Assembly (NCBI GenBank): GCA_032622095.1
Contig: CP136066.1
Span: 167,038,664 to 167,102,663, forward strand
Direction: 5' to 3'
DNA: 64,000 nt
Origin: Siphonodentalium dalli
Lineage: Eukaryota > Mollusca > Scaphopoda > Gadilida > Siphonodentaliidae
Shown here: positions 10,475-23,100 of the stretch, piece after piece
Layout of the letters: each line of letters starts with the position of its first letter
How positions within the stretch are numbered: the stretch's first letter is position 1
Notes under the pieces: model-generated
What the model was told of the DNA's origin: nothing
Seen by the model: only the letters and a program-made list of their open reading frames with translations
Databases searched by the model: none
Program-made: the position numbers and the translations under genes

Positions 10475-11985
10475 TAATATCACACGGAGGAACCGATCCC
10501 GGGAAAACAAGGATATCCCGGGAAAAACAAGGATGGCCAACGCGGCAACAAGTAAAAATTGTGTTTTCCGTGGCGGTGAAATTGAGTTTTCGCCGCCAAA
10601 GTCCGTTTGTTAGGACAATGGAACGGTACGTATCACCTATCATTGATTTATCCCAGTGAACTGGTTATTGTGAAGGGTGCTGGCAGTGGTTAAATGTATG
10701 AGCAAACGATACACGCTGCTGTAGGGGTGCCACCAACTGGATACCCTTGGCCAAAATACCGGCATTGTTGACAAAACATCCATCATTTTTTCAAAAATAT
10801 ACACTTATCGGTGGGTGTGATTGAGCCGATTTGAAGCCAAACATCTCCCAAGCATTTCCACAAAATTTCAGTGTAAATGTCCCACAAATAAGCATTTTAT
10901 TGAGCATAACGTGAAGGTGGTGCAACAATTATTTGACAACGCGGGTGACGAGGAAGTGCCAACGCGGAACACAAGATACGATGTATTCAAATATGATGTT
11001 CGAAAATAGGCCTGTGCAGCTATGTGGTACATATATCACTATTGTTGTTGATATATATGCCGTAAGATGCAAATCAAGTATCATAGGATTATTCATGGCA
11101 GTGCTGATTGCCGTGGCTAATTTCGAGGGTTGAAAATTTAATTTATACTATATTATTATATTATTAGTATATTCTTGAGAGACTATTTGCTTAATGTTAA
11201 TTGATTTCATGCTAAAACTGATGTTTTTCTCCCAAAAAAATTAAAACCAAAATGTAAATTTCACAACCACCCAACTATATCTCACATGCATTGGATCTTA
11301 TGGTACAGAGTATCCCAAGTTTTTCCAAATCTTCTCACTGTAGCTAAGTGGGTGTGTTTGTCTATCTCATTTCTAAATTCATGTATATTTATTAAAATAA
11401 TAGGTATTTTCAGTTACTCAGAAGCATTTTACCATTATTTGGTCATACATGTAATCCACTGTTGGACCTTCCATCTGCTTTTCCGCACCCAACTGCAGAG
11501 ACACAAACAAGATCTTTCATAACTTGAAATTGGCATTTTGCTTCTACGGCATTGTTTTAGAATTGTATGAAATTCTATATTGGCTTCTACGGCATTGCCT
11601 TTTGCCGTAGCTAATTTCGAGGGCTGCTCTTTGCATGATGTAGCAATGAGCTGGGCTGTCACCCAGTGCACACCCCCATGCATGTGGCATTCCACCTAGT
11701 ATGGGCATATCTATATCCCATGGCTGAAATAATCGGGCAGATGGACAAAAACACCAAATAATGTGACTTGTAAAGTTAGTTCTATTCCAGTCAACTACCT
11801 TATAGAACCTATTTATAGGGGAGGCTTTTGGTACCCCAAACATTGCAGCAAGCCAATCAAGATCCTATCATGGTTTTCATTAATCCAACAGAACAGTCCA
11901 TTATTTTCAAGTCGGGGCTGGCATAGCTTATGAAAGTGCGAGGCTGGAATCTTCTGTAGATGCCCTGGTTTCTACAGACAACTGA
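10475..11985. other. Intergenic sequence, no gene seen
   Basis: I find no exon-like frame with splice sites. Diverged fragments of the CAGCCCT family lie near 11100-11130 and 11520-11630. The ORFs at 10441-11133 and 11286-11843 show no family motif. Confidence 0.5.
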
Positions 11986-11989
11986 ACAT

Positions 11990-12640
11990 TCCTCTGAATG
12001 CCCTCATATTGGTGAACACCCATACCAAATTTCATAGTGATCCGACAACCGTGGTGGAGATACATGTATCTCCTTGAATGGACAAAAAAAAAACCAACAT
12101 TTCCAGATAAACAACTCTAGAACGGAAAACCCGAACAAAACAAATGAACACTCCATTGAATGTCATAGCGGTGAACATCCGTATCAAATTTCATTGACAT
12201 CCAATAACTGGTGGTGGAGGTATCTGCTTGGACACACAAAATACCAACATTTGCAGATAAACAAAGATGAATAACTATAGAACGGAAAACTCGAACAAAC
12301 GATTGAACACTCCGTTGAATGACCTCATACCAAATTTCATTGAGAGCCAATAACTGGTGGTGGAGATATCTGCTTGGACGCACAAAAAACCAATGTTCGC
12401 AGATAAACAAAGATGAATATCTAGAACGGAAAGCTCGAACAAACGATTGAACACTCCATTGAATGTCCTCATAATGGTGAACATCCGTACCAAATTTCAT
12501 TGAGATCCAATTACTGGTGGTCTCATAATGGTGAACATCCGTACCAAATTTCATTGAGATCCAATTACTGGTGGTGGAGATATTTGCTTGGACGCACAAA
12601 AAACCAACGTTTGCTGATATTAAACAAGCATGAATAAAGG
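11990..12640. repeat. Tandem repeat array, ~135-bp unit, about five copies
   Basis: The unit includes GGTGAACATCCGTACCAAAT, TTCATTGAGATCCAATAAC, GGTGGAGATATCTGCTTGG, AGATAAACAAAGATGAATA and GAACGGAAAACCCGAACAAA. A shorter array of the same unit lies at 32024-32540. The 225-residue minus-strand ORF at 12117-12794 is this array read in frame, not a gene. Confidence 0.8.
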
Positions 12641-12666
12641 AGTGTTCAGACGAGTACATTGCATTG

Positions 12667-13674
12667 TAGGGATGTGGACAGGAAAAAAAACGGTCTGGTC
12701 CGTGGTCCACTTTGGAACGGTCCACCCATGGCAGTCTGGTACTGTACCGGTTCGCGAACTTGAATACATAGAGGCAAGATGTTTTGTGGGACACTTTCTA
12801 AAAACATGTTTTAAACAGCCATCTTCTCAAACTTTACAGCTTGAATCCAGGACAATAATACCGATCCTTCATGAAACGAACACTTTAAATATTTTTAGCT
12901 CATTATTACAGTAATATTCCCTCTGAAATGACAATATCTGAATTACAAAACCGCGCATACAACTGCCATGTTGTCGACTTTTTGGCCGATATCTGACACA
13001 TTGGGTATGTATATTGCTAATGACAATGATTGATTTCAAACAAGATAGCGAATTACCATCAATACCATGTTAACTAACCCTCATTTACATTTCAATGTAC
13101 TGATCTTACATGTAGGTCGCGAATCGCGATATACTAGCCTATAGTTGGCAATATCTAACTTCAAGTAACTACATCCAATACCGCATTCAGTAGGCATACC
13201 TGCATGTCAGTAATTGACCAATCTATCTGGAATATGTCAGTTGGCAATGCTAAGAACAAGACGTTATGAGTGCTGAAAGACTTGGGATATTCGCACTCAA
13301 CCCAATCATGGCATGTAGGGGGATAGTAGAAACGTGAACTACAGGCTCTACACTGAGTCAAAGTCACAAGTTTTAAGCACATCTATTTGTTCTCGAACTT
13401 CTATACAATGATGGAGATAAGAAAATACACTACACATTTAGACAATGTATTATATATTATGTCCAGAGTTTAATACAAGCTTGCCCAGCAGTAACTTGAT
13501 GCTTTCTGTAACACAACTGCATATACCAAAGTAAGATTTAACACATTTCCCTCCATATAAGGTATTTTATAATTATTGGACCTGTCCAGGCAAGATAAGA
13601 ATACTGGACCACCGAGAACTGGACCGCCTCTTCACTGGACTGGACCACCACTGGTAGTCCAGTCCGCATCCCTA
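12667..13674. mobile_element. hAT element, family 4 (1,008 bp, non-autonomous)
   Basis: Termini TAGGGATGTGGACAGG and AGTCCGCATCCCTA are imperfect inverted repeats. The target duplication is TTGCATTG (12659-12666) / TTGCGTTG (13675-13682), 7 of 8 matching. Subterminal GGACCACC/GGTCCAC blocks repeat. It is inserted in another dispersed repeat (compare 33424-33500). No transposase. Confidence 0.75.
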
Positions 13675-13774
13675 TTGCGTTGATACGATCCGTTGTCTGC
13701 TTTAAAGATGCATAACCCAATTAAACGCCCCTCAATTACTAATTATTTGGATTCGGGGTTAAAAAATATTTGAT

Positions 13775-14480
13775 TCGAGTCGAGGAACCCACCTATCAAA
13801 GCTCAGTTATTAGATATAAAAAAAATTAATTTTCATCATCGAGACTTTTTAGTTGCCCGGTAAAAAGTCGACGAGCCGAACAAATTACGGATGAAGATGG
13901 ATAACTCTAAAATCAAGAGGCTTCGTGTTGATAATAAGGCCAAATTTCGTCAAACAACATGTTGATAAATAACAAGTTTCGGGCAATTTTATTCTATACA
14001 TGTAGTTGACTGTGGTTAACATTATTTTTGGGCAATTAATCCATTCTGATAACTGAAGCAGCATTTAGATAAAAAAAATTGTTGTTGGAATCTGATTATA
14101 TGGGGACCATCGAATCAGATTGAGTATCTTTAAGCCGTTCACACAAGCGCGAAATTGGAATAAATGCAATATTGCAATTCAATCTATTTGTAATAAATTA
14201 ATAGTACAATACTGTCAAATCCAAATAACTAACACTGTATATTGACAGAAATACAAGTAAATTTTCGCTTCGAAGACATCCGCCATCCTTTTATCGATTG
14301 AAAACAAGAAATGTCATGACGCAGGCCATATAACGTATGCATTATGCTTTACGTTGCATTTAAAATAGAACTTCTCTGTTGTGTGTGTTCACGCATACAA
14401 CATAACGGACACATCGCAACCGTCTGAGTGCATTGGTGTTATTGTCTGTAATCCAATTTCAATGCAACGGACTTGTGTGA
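13775..14480. repeat. Two adjacent dispersed repeats
   Basis: 13775-14140 (GATTCGAGTCGAGGAACCC, GATGAAGATGGATAACTC, TTGGAATCTGATTATATGGG) recurs at 59280-59610 and inverted at 53560-53740. 14150-14480 (GGAATAAATGCAATATTGCA, CAACCGTCTGAG, GTTATTGTCT) recurs at 31370-31540, 33540-33910 and 54925-55094. No coding content. Confidence 0.55.
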
Positions 14481-14499
14481 ACACTACTTAACTATTTCC

Positions 14500-15640
14500 T
14501 TTGTTAAACAAATTATATGCATATATTCTTATGACGCCAATAGATAAATGACTACTCATTAATTTTTTTTATATTTGCGATGTACTTTGAACAGTACATG
14601 TATGATAAAACAATTGTTCAATTAAGCAGGTAACAAAAAGAACATTCGGGACATGATAATCAAACAATGTTTTATATTGATATAAAGCCATTGTTTTTTT
14701 TTAAACTATGATTATAATAAGTTATAGTGAACAGTGCTACTGGTGTATGATGCATGGATTGGTATAAGACTGAAAAAATATTATTTATTTAAAGTCGGAA
14801 ATATAAAACACAACATCTCAAGAACATTTGACCGACTGCATGCATGTACTTCACCAAGATAGGCACTACTGTGACAGGAATGACCTAAAATGTCAACTTG
14901 ATGATATAAATCTTTTGCTTCATCAACTAGAACGAATGCCGGCTGATAACGGACCCTGGCTCTTACGGACCCTGGCTCACATCCCCTTTTTCGACTTGAA
15001 CAATTTTCAATAGAGGGGTATACCTTTGTCCGAGCTTTTATTCCTACATGTTTTGGTCAATTATTTTAAAACTTGGCACAGATATTTAGTACCATTGGAA
15101 CCTGCAATTATAAGGTATGTCTGACTTTTTTTGTGGAGCTACAATACAACTTTTTTTGTGGAGTTCAATTCGGGGGTATACCTTAGTCCCACCTAGTATT
15201 GACAATAGTAATTATGGGATAGAGAAATTGCCCGGAATGCACGTAAAAATATACCAGCATTTCCACAAGGGAGCATCCTATCAAGTCATAGACGGTTATT
15301 GTTATGTCTGTTCCAGTCTTCCTCTTCCGCACAGTTTTCAAAATTATAACAAATAAACAAATGTGATATCTTTAGACAGAATAGAAGTAAAAACCCATGC
15401 TCAATTCATGGTAGAAATAAATTTAACAAGTTTTATTCTAACCTAAATACAAATGTCTTCTCTTTATTTTATTTTTTTCATTGAAATATTTCACAACATT
15501 TGATTCTAATTCTAGTTTTTAAATTAAGTAATAATACTTATAAACGCAGGGTTGTTTCTGTGTAAGGCAGTACAGGGACACGTATATTTGACGTCATATG
15601 TTTCGTAACGTTTGGTATCAATACTAGTCATGCACAATGG
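14500..15640. other. Intergenic, mostly unassigned sequence
   Basis: Only 14985-15200 is recognised, a diverged copy of the 1700-2255 repeat. I see no exon. Confidence 0.45.
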
Positions 15641-15651
15641 TGCGTGATTAT

Positions 15652-15710
15652 GTACAGCTGGCATCAAAGCATATACAGCTGGAATCAAAGCATATACAGC
15701 TGGCATCAAC
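15652..15710. repeat. Minisatellite, 21-bp unit, about three copies
   Basis: The unit GCATATACAGCTGGCATCAA is repeated with single substitutions. Confidence 0.8.
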
Positions 15711-16264
15711 GGAGAAATAAGAAACACCTCCCTGCAATTTTTTAAACAAAACAAAACATTCAAGTTTCTGGTGGAGGAAACAAATAAAACAAACATGCAG
15801 ACCCAAAAATAAGTGAAGTGCAGGGTGGAAATATTCGATGAAATTAATAAACAAGCATGCAAGTTTATTGTGAAATATTTCCCAACAAAAACATGACATT
15901 TGTGAAGGTCGGGTAAAGTAAATCGGGTTTAATTTATTTCTACTCTGAATTGAGCACAGTATTTTACTTTTCACTCTTTCTAATATGTCACGTTTGTTTA
16001 TCTTTTTACATCTATTCGGAAGAGGGACACCGGAACAGGTATAACAACAACCATAGGATAGGATGCACCCTGGTGGAAACAAGGATCAATCCTGTCATGT
16101 TTATTTAGTTATTTAGGTAAATATCACAGCGTAATTAAATTAACTTTTGATTCAAAAACTGAATATCACAGTCAGGATGATATATTGAAATAATAAAATT
16201 GAGAAAATAGAATAATCAAAGCATAACTTTGAAAAAAAACCTTGGGCAACAGCAATTTTATATA

Positions 16265-17360
16265 CAGTCAAACTTTGTTAAGTCGAACGTCGGTAACTCG
16301 AAAACCCCACTTAAGTTGAAGCCATTGCCTGGTCCCGGTTGAGCTTGTGTGCAAAGCCAATAGAATAATCACGGTTAAGTCGAAGGTGGACAAGTCGAAA
16401 TTCCCGCTTAAGGCGAAACGAAATTTGGTCACACCAGCCAGCTTATAACACTAATTACTATGGTTAAGTCGAAGTGCCGTCGGCGACGCATCGCCATGTG
16501 ATTATAACTCAGTGTGCTTCCATTAAATTTCATAAAAAGCTGTGAAGTTTCCTAGAGTTTTTGTTTGTCCCAATGAATTGTTTATTTAACATATTAACGA
16601 TGTGCGTGGGTGAATTTCGACCATGTTAGGATTATTAGTGTTGACAGATGAAATGAAAAATCATATTTAAACCGCTTGATATAGAGAAAAATTTCATTCA
16701 GTCATGTCTTCCCAACACGAAAACGATGTTCCACACGAAGAAATGCGCCATCCATCTGACGACGGAAAGAAAATATGGATGTGGAAAGCATCGAAGAACC
16801 GCTTTTTGCAGCGATTGGTGGTAAAGGAACGCAAGATGACGCAATGCATGGCTGTGACCTTGTAATGCGATATATGATGACGCAAACAAACACGGCCGAT
16901 GACTCAATGAAAATACTGGAAATCAGCGATAAACTGAAGATTCAACGACTAAATATATGCAGAAACCACAGTCCTTGATCACCAGTCATTTCCAGACCTG
17001 AATCCTAATTTTTGTAAATACTATTCATTGTAACCACTTCCGGGTCAAATGAAATGTACTTTTGTTATCTCTACCGCGAATTTGTTGGTTTTTTGTTATC
17101 ATATTCTGTGTTTTTATCACATTAAATAAATAATTAGAACTAATATCATCCCGTCTGTTGTATGTGATCAGCATAGTCGCTGACTATTGATCTAGCGCGA
17201 GTTATAGCGTGCACAATGTTGAAAACAATTATTTTCAGGTCGAAATTAATTCTAATTGGAATTTGGGGTCACCAAATGGTCGAAATGGTTAAGTCGAACA
17301 CATGGATAACTCGAAGTAATCCAACGGTCCCTTGCGATTTGACTTAACAAAGTTTAAATG
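16265..17360 (+). mobile_element. pogo/Tigger-type element, deletion derivative (1,096 bp)
   Basis: Inverted termini CAGTCAAACTTTGTTAAGTC and its counterpart GACTTAACAAAGTTTAAATG, flanked by TA on both sides. Subterminal GTTAAGTCGAA / TAAGTCGAAC blocks repeat inward, as in Tigger elements. Only coding remnants remain (16704-16978). Confidence 0.82.
16704..16978 (+). pseudogene. Probable transposase remnant inside the pogo/Tigger element
   Basis: Two overlapping frames: one starts MSSQHENDVPHEEMRHPSDD (16704), the other runs ESIEEPLFAAIGGKGTQDDA to QRLNICRNHSP-stop (ends 16978). The second resembles the C-terminal helical tail of Tigger/jerky-type transposases (a short acidic stretch, an RYMM-Q helix, then a second helix). 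No DDE catalytic region is present, so it is inactive. Assignment rests on context as much as on sequence. Confidence 0.45.
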
Positions 17361-17519
17361 TATATAGTATACTCTGGGCGGTGCACTTGTTATCATTGAA
17401 ATTAACAAGTTTTTCCTTTCTTTAGAAACTTATTCACAAAGATACTTTTTCTTTTTTTAGTTTAGTTTCTCTATATCCCCAAATTGGCAGATGACATAAC
17501 ACATAATCGAGGTGCCCAA

Positions 17520-17765
17520 TGAGAATATTCTCTGAGCAATGAGGCTACATCAATGTTATAGTCTGGTTCACAAACAGGCCTGAGAATATGGTCCCCAGCG
17601 AATGAATTTGGTGATGCTAGCCCGGTGTGCAAGGTAGCATCACTAAATTCACCCTCTGGGGACGCCATTCTGCAAATGTACGGCACCGTATTCTCAGGCC
17701 TGTTTGTGAACCAGACTATTATTGATGTAGCCTCATGCTCCAAGAGTATTATTGTATTTTCTCAA
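17520..17765. repeat. Imperfect hairpin element containing a family-2-like core
   Basis: Arms of ~90 bp (GAGGCTACATCAATG, AGTCTGGTTCACAAACAGGC, CTGAGAATA) enclose GAATTTGGTGATGCTAGCCC-type sequence shared with the CAAGCC hAT family. The termini differ from that family. No clear target duplication. Confidence 0.55.
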
Positions 17766-18671
17766 AAAACTAATAGAGACAAGAGCTACGCTGGGCGTGC
17801 AAAATACGCCCTCTCTGGGGAAAATTGGCGGACGGAACTCAAATTCGAACTTGAGCTGTCTTTTTAAGTCAAAAAACATCAAATAAGGGGCATAACTCCG
17901 GTGAAAATTGGCGGGCGGAACCCAAATTCGAACTTGAACTTACTTTTCGTCTAATAAACCCACATACCAAATTTTATTAAACTAAAGTTATCATCCGGAA
18001 ACCAGGTTAACGGACGCCCGGATGGACCAATACTATAATACGGCCGTTTTTTCAAACGGGCGTATAAAAATCAGCCACTTAAAATCAATTTCATGATGGT
18101 CCATCTTCCTAAACACGTTTTATATAGTTTTCGGGGTATAAAATAATAAATATGAGTCAATGACACCTGTCCGGAAATGCTGCTATCAATTGATATTTTC
18201 TTTTATAATGTGATAATCAAGTGGGACATTTTTCGTTACTATTTTTAGAACTTTTAGATAGTGTTATAGTGTTATCCTGCATGGTACGCTCCGAATGAAC
18301 ACGAACCTTGAATTGTCCCAAATTGATTGTATGTACCGGTATATTCTACCAGAAAATTCAAAATACAATCAATATTAGGCCATATAAACTTAATAGTTTG
18401 TTTCTCAGGGATTTTTTTTTTCAAAGTGATGAGGGAGGCAGTTATTTATATTTATTATTTTTTTCAAATTAATTTTGTGGTGAGGCAGGTATTTATATAT
18501 ATAATATTTATCGGAGTCCCATATTAAGGAATAATACTGGATATGAGGAATAATACTGGATATGGGCAATATACTGAAGCATGGAAGCTGACCATCATAT
18601 ATCCCCTTAGGCTTAATAATCTAGATTTGTAATAAAGTTGTATAGAGGAAACAGTTTGAGTTATTCACTCA

Positions 18672-18776
18672 TGGCAGAAGATGTGGAAACTACATCGGTG
18701 AAATTTGATGTAACTCAGGGTGACCACCAGCCAGATCAAGCTTTATTGGAAGGAGTTCCACTGGACTACACATGAA
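18672..18776 (+). CDS. Short ORF inside the TTA-flanked element
   Basis: 34 codons starting MAEDVETTSVKFDVTQGDHQ and ending GVPLDYT-stop, with AATAAA 35 nt beyond. It is coding-like in composition but matches nothing I know. It could be another remnant of the element. Confidence 0.2.
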
Positions 18777-18839
18777 TTGATAATATTAAATCACAACAAT
18801 AATTTATGAAATAAAAGGTTTATTTTCTAATTAATCACA

Positions 18840-19388
18840 GACTTTCATAAAAATCTTGAAGTTTGGAATAGTGCTGATCCACAAACCAGAGTGCATTACA
18901 TACAATAGCCACATATTGCCGACCCACACTGTCAACGCTAACCTTTCGGAAGCCCACTTTGTTTTCAACCAGTCAATGAATGAATAAAAATTGAATTGCA
19001 CAATTTGTTACGTTTGTTTTTCACATTTGTCTTACTGGGCAACACCACCTCCTTGCAACTTGTCATCAGCACCGAGAATACATCAACTACTTCTCCCGAT
19101 TTATTCTCTGGTACATCTTTGGTCACTCGAATTTGAAATTATCGTCTGAAAAATTGCGTGACTTCAGAAAACATGATGATTGATGATCATGATCATGTCT
19201 CCTGCAACTGTGTCAAAGTCCCCCGTTTTCGTTTTTGAAACAACCAGGTCAAAATCATCGTCAATGTCTTTCGTGGACATGAAATCATCAGCCATTTGAG
19301 GAACAGTTTTTGATCTGTTGTCTGATATAATTGTCCATTTGCCTTCCGACGCATTCTGCACGATACAAATGTTCACCAAAGTCGCCAT
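18840..19388 (-). pseudogene. Broken minus-strand coding sequence of unknown family in the TTA-flanked element
   Basis: Three coding-like frames follow each other on the minus strand: MATLVNICIVQNASEGKWTI onward (from 19388, stop at 19164), then TKDVPENKSGEVVDVFSVLM, then VGFRKVSVDSVGRQYVAIVC to FVDQHYSKLQDFYESL-stop. They are out of frame with one another and have no splice sites between them, so the gene is frameshifted. I do not recognise the family; an accessory or transposase protein of the host element is the likeliest reading. Confidence 0.4.
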
Positions 19389-19677
19389 TTTGTTATTATT
19401 TTAAACAGGAAGTTCGTCAGAATTATCCGCCCTTGTTTGTGAATGTAAAGTCCGGATAGATTTGCAGTCCGGATAGATTTGCAGTTTGCGTAAAGTTTCA
19501 AGACGAAGTTATCGGTCTGGGGCGGTTCGGGACATGCGGTATTTATATATTTATTATTTTATAGGTGCCAATAAATAAGGGGGAGGCGCAGGTTTTTGGG
19601 GGACGCGGCGATCCCTGAGAAACGAACTATTAAGTGTGTATGGCCTTAGCGTTTCCAGACGGGGTCTTTGAATCATA

Positions 19678-19683
19678 TTTATT
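19678..19683 (-). terminator. Possible polyadenylation signal of the membrane-protein gene
   Basis: AATAAA on the minus strand lies about 195 nt after the stop at 19879. It falls in a dispersed repeat, so it may be incidental. Confidence 0.25.
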
Positions 19684-19878
19684 ATTTTGTACCGAGGAAA
19701 CTATGTAAAACTTGTTATAGGAAGAGATAGACCATCTTTAACCATATCATGAATGGAGCTTCCTGAAATTTTGAGAAAACACTGAGCCAATGCATTCTCT
19801 TATAATAATAAATGAATGCATTCGCAAATGATCTTTAATGCTGCACCAGCGCAGCTCCCGTCGTGAAGGTTTGTTTCA

Positions 19879-20126
19879 TCACACTGATACTGTTTTGTGG
19901 TGAGATCTCTTGTCTTCAGTTTCATGGTGAGGATTTTCGTCGTCGTCGTCTTCACCAATGATGAGAATTATTGCAGAGAACCACAGCATGAAGTGAAGAC
20001 CGATGAGGAATATACTAAGAGTTGCATATGTTCGCGACATCACCATTCTCCGCCGGTGGTACATAATGCTATGAATGTGAGCTATGCTTCCCCATGTTAG
20101 ACTAAGAGTACCGACCATGAAAGCAG
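19879..20126 (-). CDS. Membrane-protein gene, terminal exon D
   Basis: The acceptor CATTCTGTTTCAG sits just before 20126. It encodes AAFMVGTLSLTWGSIAHIHS, a basic loop YHRRRMVM, the hydrophobic TYATLSIFLIGLHFMLWF and the acidic tail ending KTVSV-stop. A TTAA element begins 26-30 nt upstream of the acceptor. A degenerate one begins about 8 nt after the stop, so the 3' UTR is transposon-derived. Confidence 0.75.
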
Positions 20127-23100
20127 CTGAAACAGAATGGAGGTATTAACCCTTTACCCAACAGAAGGGCCCTGTGCCAATGCATTCTCTTATATATGCG
20201 AGTCGACCATAGGTCGCCTCGCATATATAAGAGAATGCATTGGCTTAACACATTAAAAATTATAAAATTGTTAAAGAATGTAAGAAAAAGTGTTAAAAAA
20301 GATTTTTTTTTAGGCCAATGCATTCTCTTATATATGCGAGGCGACCTATGGTCGACTCGCATATATAAGAGAATGCATTGGCACAGGGCATAACTGTAAC
20401 TATCACAATGTGGTCAAGGAGCCGGTTCCAATGATACCCATATTTGTATGGTTCTATTGAGACAGACCGAAGATATTTTAGGCTGTTGAAGCTTTATTTG
20501 GCCGGTTTGTTGGGTAAAGGGTTAATTAATTTCACCCAGTTCTAATTAAAATTAGACTCTCGAACAAGCTATGCACTACATAGTCTAAAAGATTACACTA
20601 TCGTTCATATTACTGCTGCTATAAATAGCTTCTACATGTAAACCTGACAGTATGATGTCACAGCGCTAGTTTTTTGTAAATAACAAACCAGTTTGTTGAA
20701 TTTATTGGAAAAACTTCTATTCTCATTGCTAGGTATTATTGGTCAATTCTGGACACTTCACATACACTTTTTATTGTTAAATTAGTTGTCGTAATCTCTT
20801 AAATTTGTAAAGACTGTGAAATCATCAATGTGACCAAAAATTTATTGTACTATTTTTAGCTTTGTGGTGATTCGACATGTCACTGTATAGGAATTTCAAC
20901 AATCACCTTGGATTAACTGGTTTGCTGCTAAATATCCTACATGCACATAATGAAATGCGTATATATATATATATTACAATAAACAGAAAATCATTGAATT
21001 TTATGCCTGGAGTAGATAATTTACTACATTTGCACTCTTTTATCAAATTTGACCACCACATACATGTATATACATTTGTGATTACGTTATGAGCCTGGAT
21101 GTCTCATTAAGCTATGGTTATGAGCCTGGATGTCTCATTAGGCTATGGTTATGAGCCGGGTGTCTCATTAGGCTATGGTTATGATGCTGGATCTCTCATT
21201 AGGCTATGGTTATGAAGTGGTTAGAAGTACCTTTTCTGACAATTCTATTGGTCGGCATCCACACAAACTTCAAAATGTCCCAATCTAATTATATATGAAA
21301 CAATATTTCAAAAATATTACTGGACAAACTCTATTTAAATGATTAAACTAAAGAAGCAATAGAGTGTCGTCGCCAAAGCCCAGATATCCTCTCAAGATAA
21401 GCTTCCAGCACACTTACGTTGGGTCCAAATATGGGCTTTCAGCACTGGACCAATTAATCGCTTTATCGTTAAATGTTGTGATTGGCCGACACTGACGTAA
21501 TGCTTCTTGGAAGTAATGGAATTCCCTGCTATTTTGTTTAGACTCTGTAATGCGTAGCTTGGTCAAAAGTCTAATTTTATTTAGAACTGAATTTCACCAT
21601 GTTGTAATCATATTAAGATACAAGCCTGCAAATAGTGTGTCTGTCATTTGTAGAATGAGGTCCCAAGAGGGTGCAATCTGGGAAGTATCTATAGTCTCAA
21701 ATTAGCATTGTTTTAGTTAATTTTTCCCTTCTGGGAAGTTTCTATATCTCATAATTTGCAGAATCGAGGTGAATAATGCTGAACATCACCAAATTCAACT
21801 GGGGAACATCAGTCTCCAATAGGTCTCCCATAGCAGTTGAGGCCTAAGCAGAATGAGGGTGAATTTGGTGATGCTAGCCCACCATTGAGGATAGCGTCAC
21901 TAAATTCACCCTCTGTGGACCTCATTCTGCAAAAGACACACTATTTGTAGGCCTGTTAAGATAGAAACTATGTGTCACTGTAACTCATTCAGCACAAAAC
22001 CTCCACCAATTACATTGCCCAGCGGCCAGCTCCATGATAGCATTATATAATCATATTAGTGTCAGTCAGCAACCAATTAGTGAGCAATTTTTTATGACTG
22101 ATTTTTAACCCTTTCAGTGCCAAGTCCGATTTTTGTATCAACCCATATTTCCTTGATCATTTTTCAAATTTATTGATTATAATAATGTGATACATTGATG
22201 GAAAGAGCTTTAAGAGCTCTTTCCATCAATGTATCACATTATTATAATCAATAAATTTGAAAAATGATCAAGGAAATATGGGTTGATACAAAAATCGGTC
22301 TTGGCACTGAAAGGGTTAAGTACTGTTTGCCACACCTGATGGTTTCTATCACCATCAATTGATACTCTAGTGTTCCAAAAAATGTGCCGTCCCATTTAAA
22401 CGTGCGGTCCCATATAAACGTGCGGTCCCATATAAACGTGCAGGGTGAAAATCCTGATAAAATTTAACAAGAGGTACGCTGTCGCGTGGCATTTGCCCCC
22501 GACTGTAGCAATTCGGATTAAAGGGACTCAAAAATAATCGCCACCATGTTGTTGTTGTTGAAATCAGCTGTTTACTGCCTGTTCCTAACGCTTCTATAAA
22601 CTGCATGCATGGTTTATCTCCCCTGATACAGCCTGATATGCTATAAATAGATTGGGGATATCCCTGTGTTCTGTCAAGCATGGTTTCACTGTCAGGATAT
22701 CGTTAGAAAAAGACTGAGATATATTGAGCTTAAATTGGCAAAATGCGATCAAATAAGAAGTTTTCGTAAGCGGGAAGACGACGAAAAATTGGAAAGAGCA
22801 ACGAATAGTGTGTGTCTTCCGCCGTGGTGGATTTTGAATGGGGATTTCCTTGCAAATCTGCGGAGCAAAAGTTAAAGAGTTGCACATACTTCTGAGTGTG
22901 ACTTGATGTGGTACTAGACAACAGGTATTTATCTGGTGGGTCCGCTTCGTAAATTATAAAATTTTGCTATAAATATATTTTTGAGAATTTTTTTGTGGAA
23001 TTACATATCACTTGACCTACATAACTTATATTTGTCAGATTCGAAATATCAATATAAAATTCAAAAATAAATACACCAACATTATAATTTATAATGGAAC

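Larger units (their letters stand above)
18378..19645. mobile_element. PIF/Harbinger-like element (1,268 bp) with broken ORFs
   Basis: Inverted termini of ~35 bp (GGCCATATAAACTTAATAGT... / ...CTATTAAGTGTGTATGGCC) are flanked by TTA at 18375-18377 and 19646-19648. A 3-bp TTA duplication fits PIF/Harbinger. It interrupts another repeat whose intact relatives are at 50640-50930 and 25590-25890. Class assignment is from termini only. Confidence 0.6.

Noticed and set aside
12117-12794. 225-residue minus-strand ORF, one of the longest in the window
   Set aside because: It is the 135-bp tandem repeat read in an open frame; its protein is internally repetitive and has no family motif.
15524-16082. 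Two overlapping minus-strand ORFs of 112 and 144 residues
   Set aside because: Low-complexity Cys-rich translations over a minisatellite and AT-rich sequence; no splice or family support.
20102-20393. ORFs on both strands with nearly the same protein ([15 protein letters not shown])
   Set aside because: Produced by the palindrome modules of the TTAA element, which read alike on both strands.
22594-22887. ORFs on both strands (VRKRLRYIELKLAKCDQIRS and its shadow)
   Set aside because: Coding-like but with no recognised family or matching splice sites; lies beside a LINE fragment and an inverted repeat, so left as repeat sequence.
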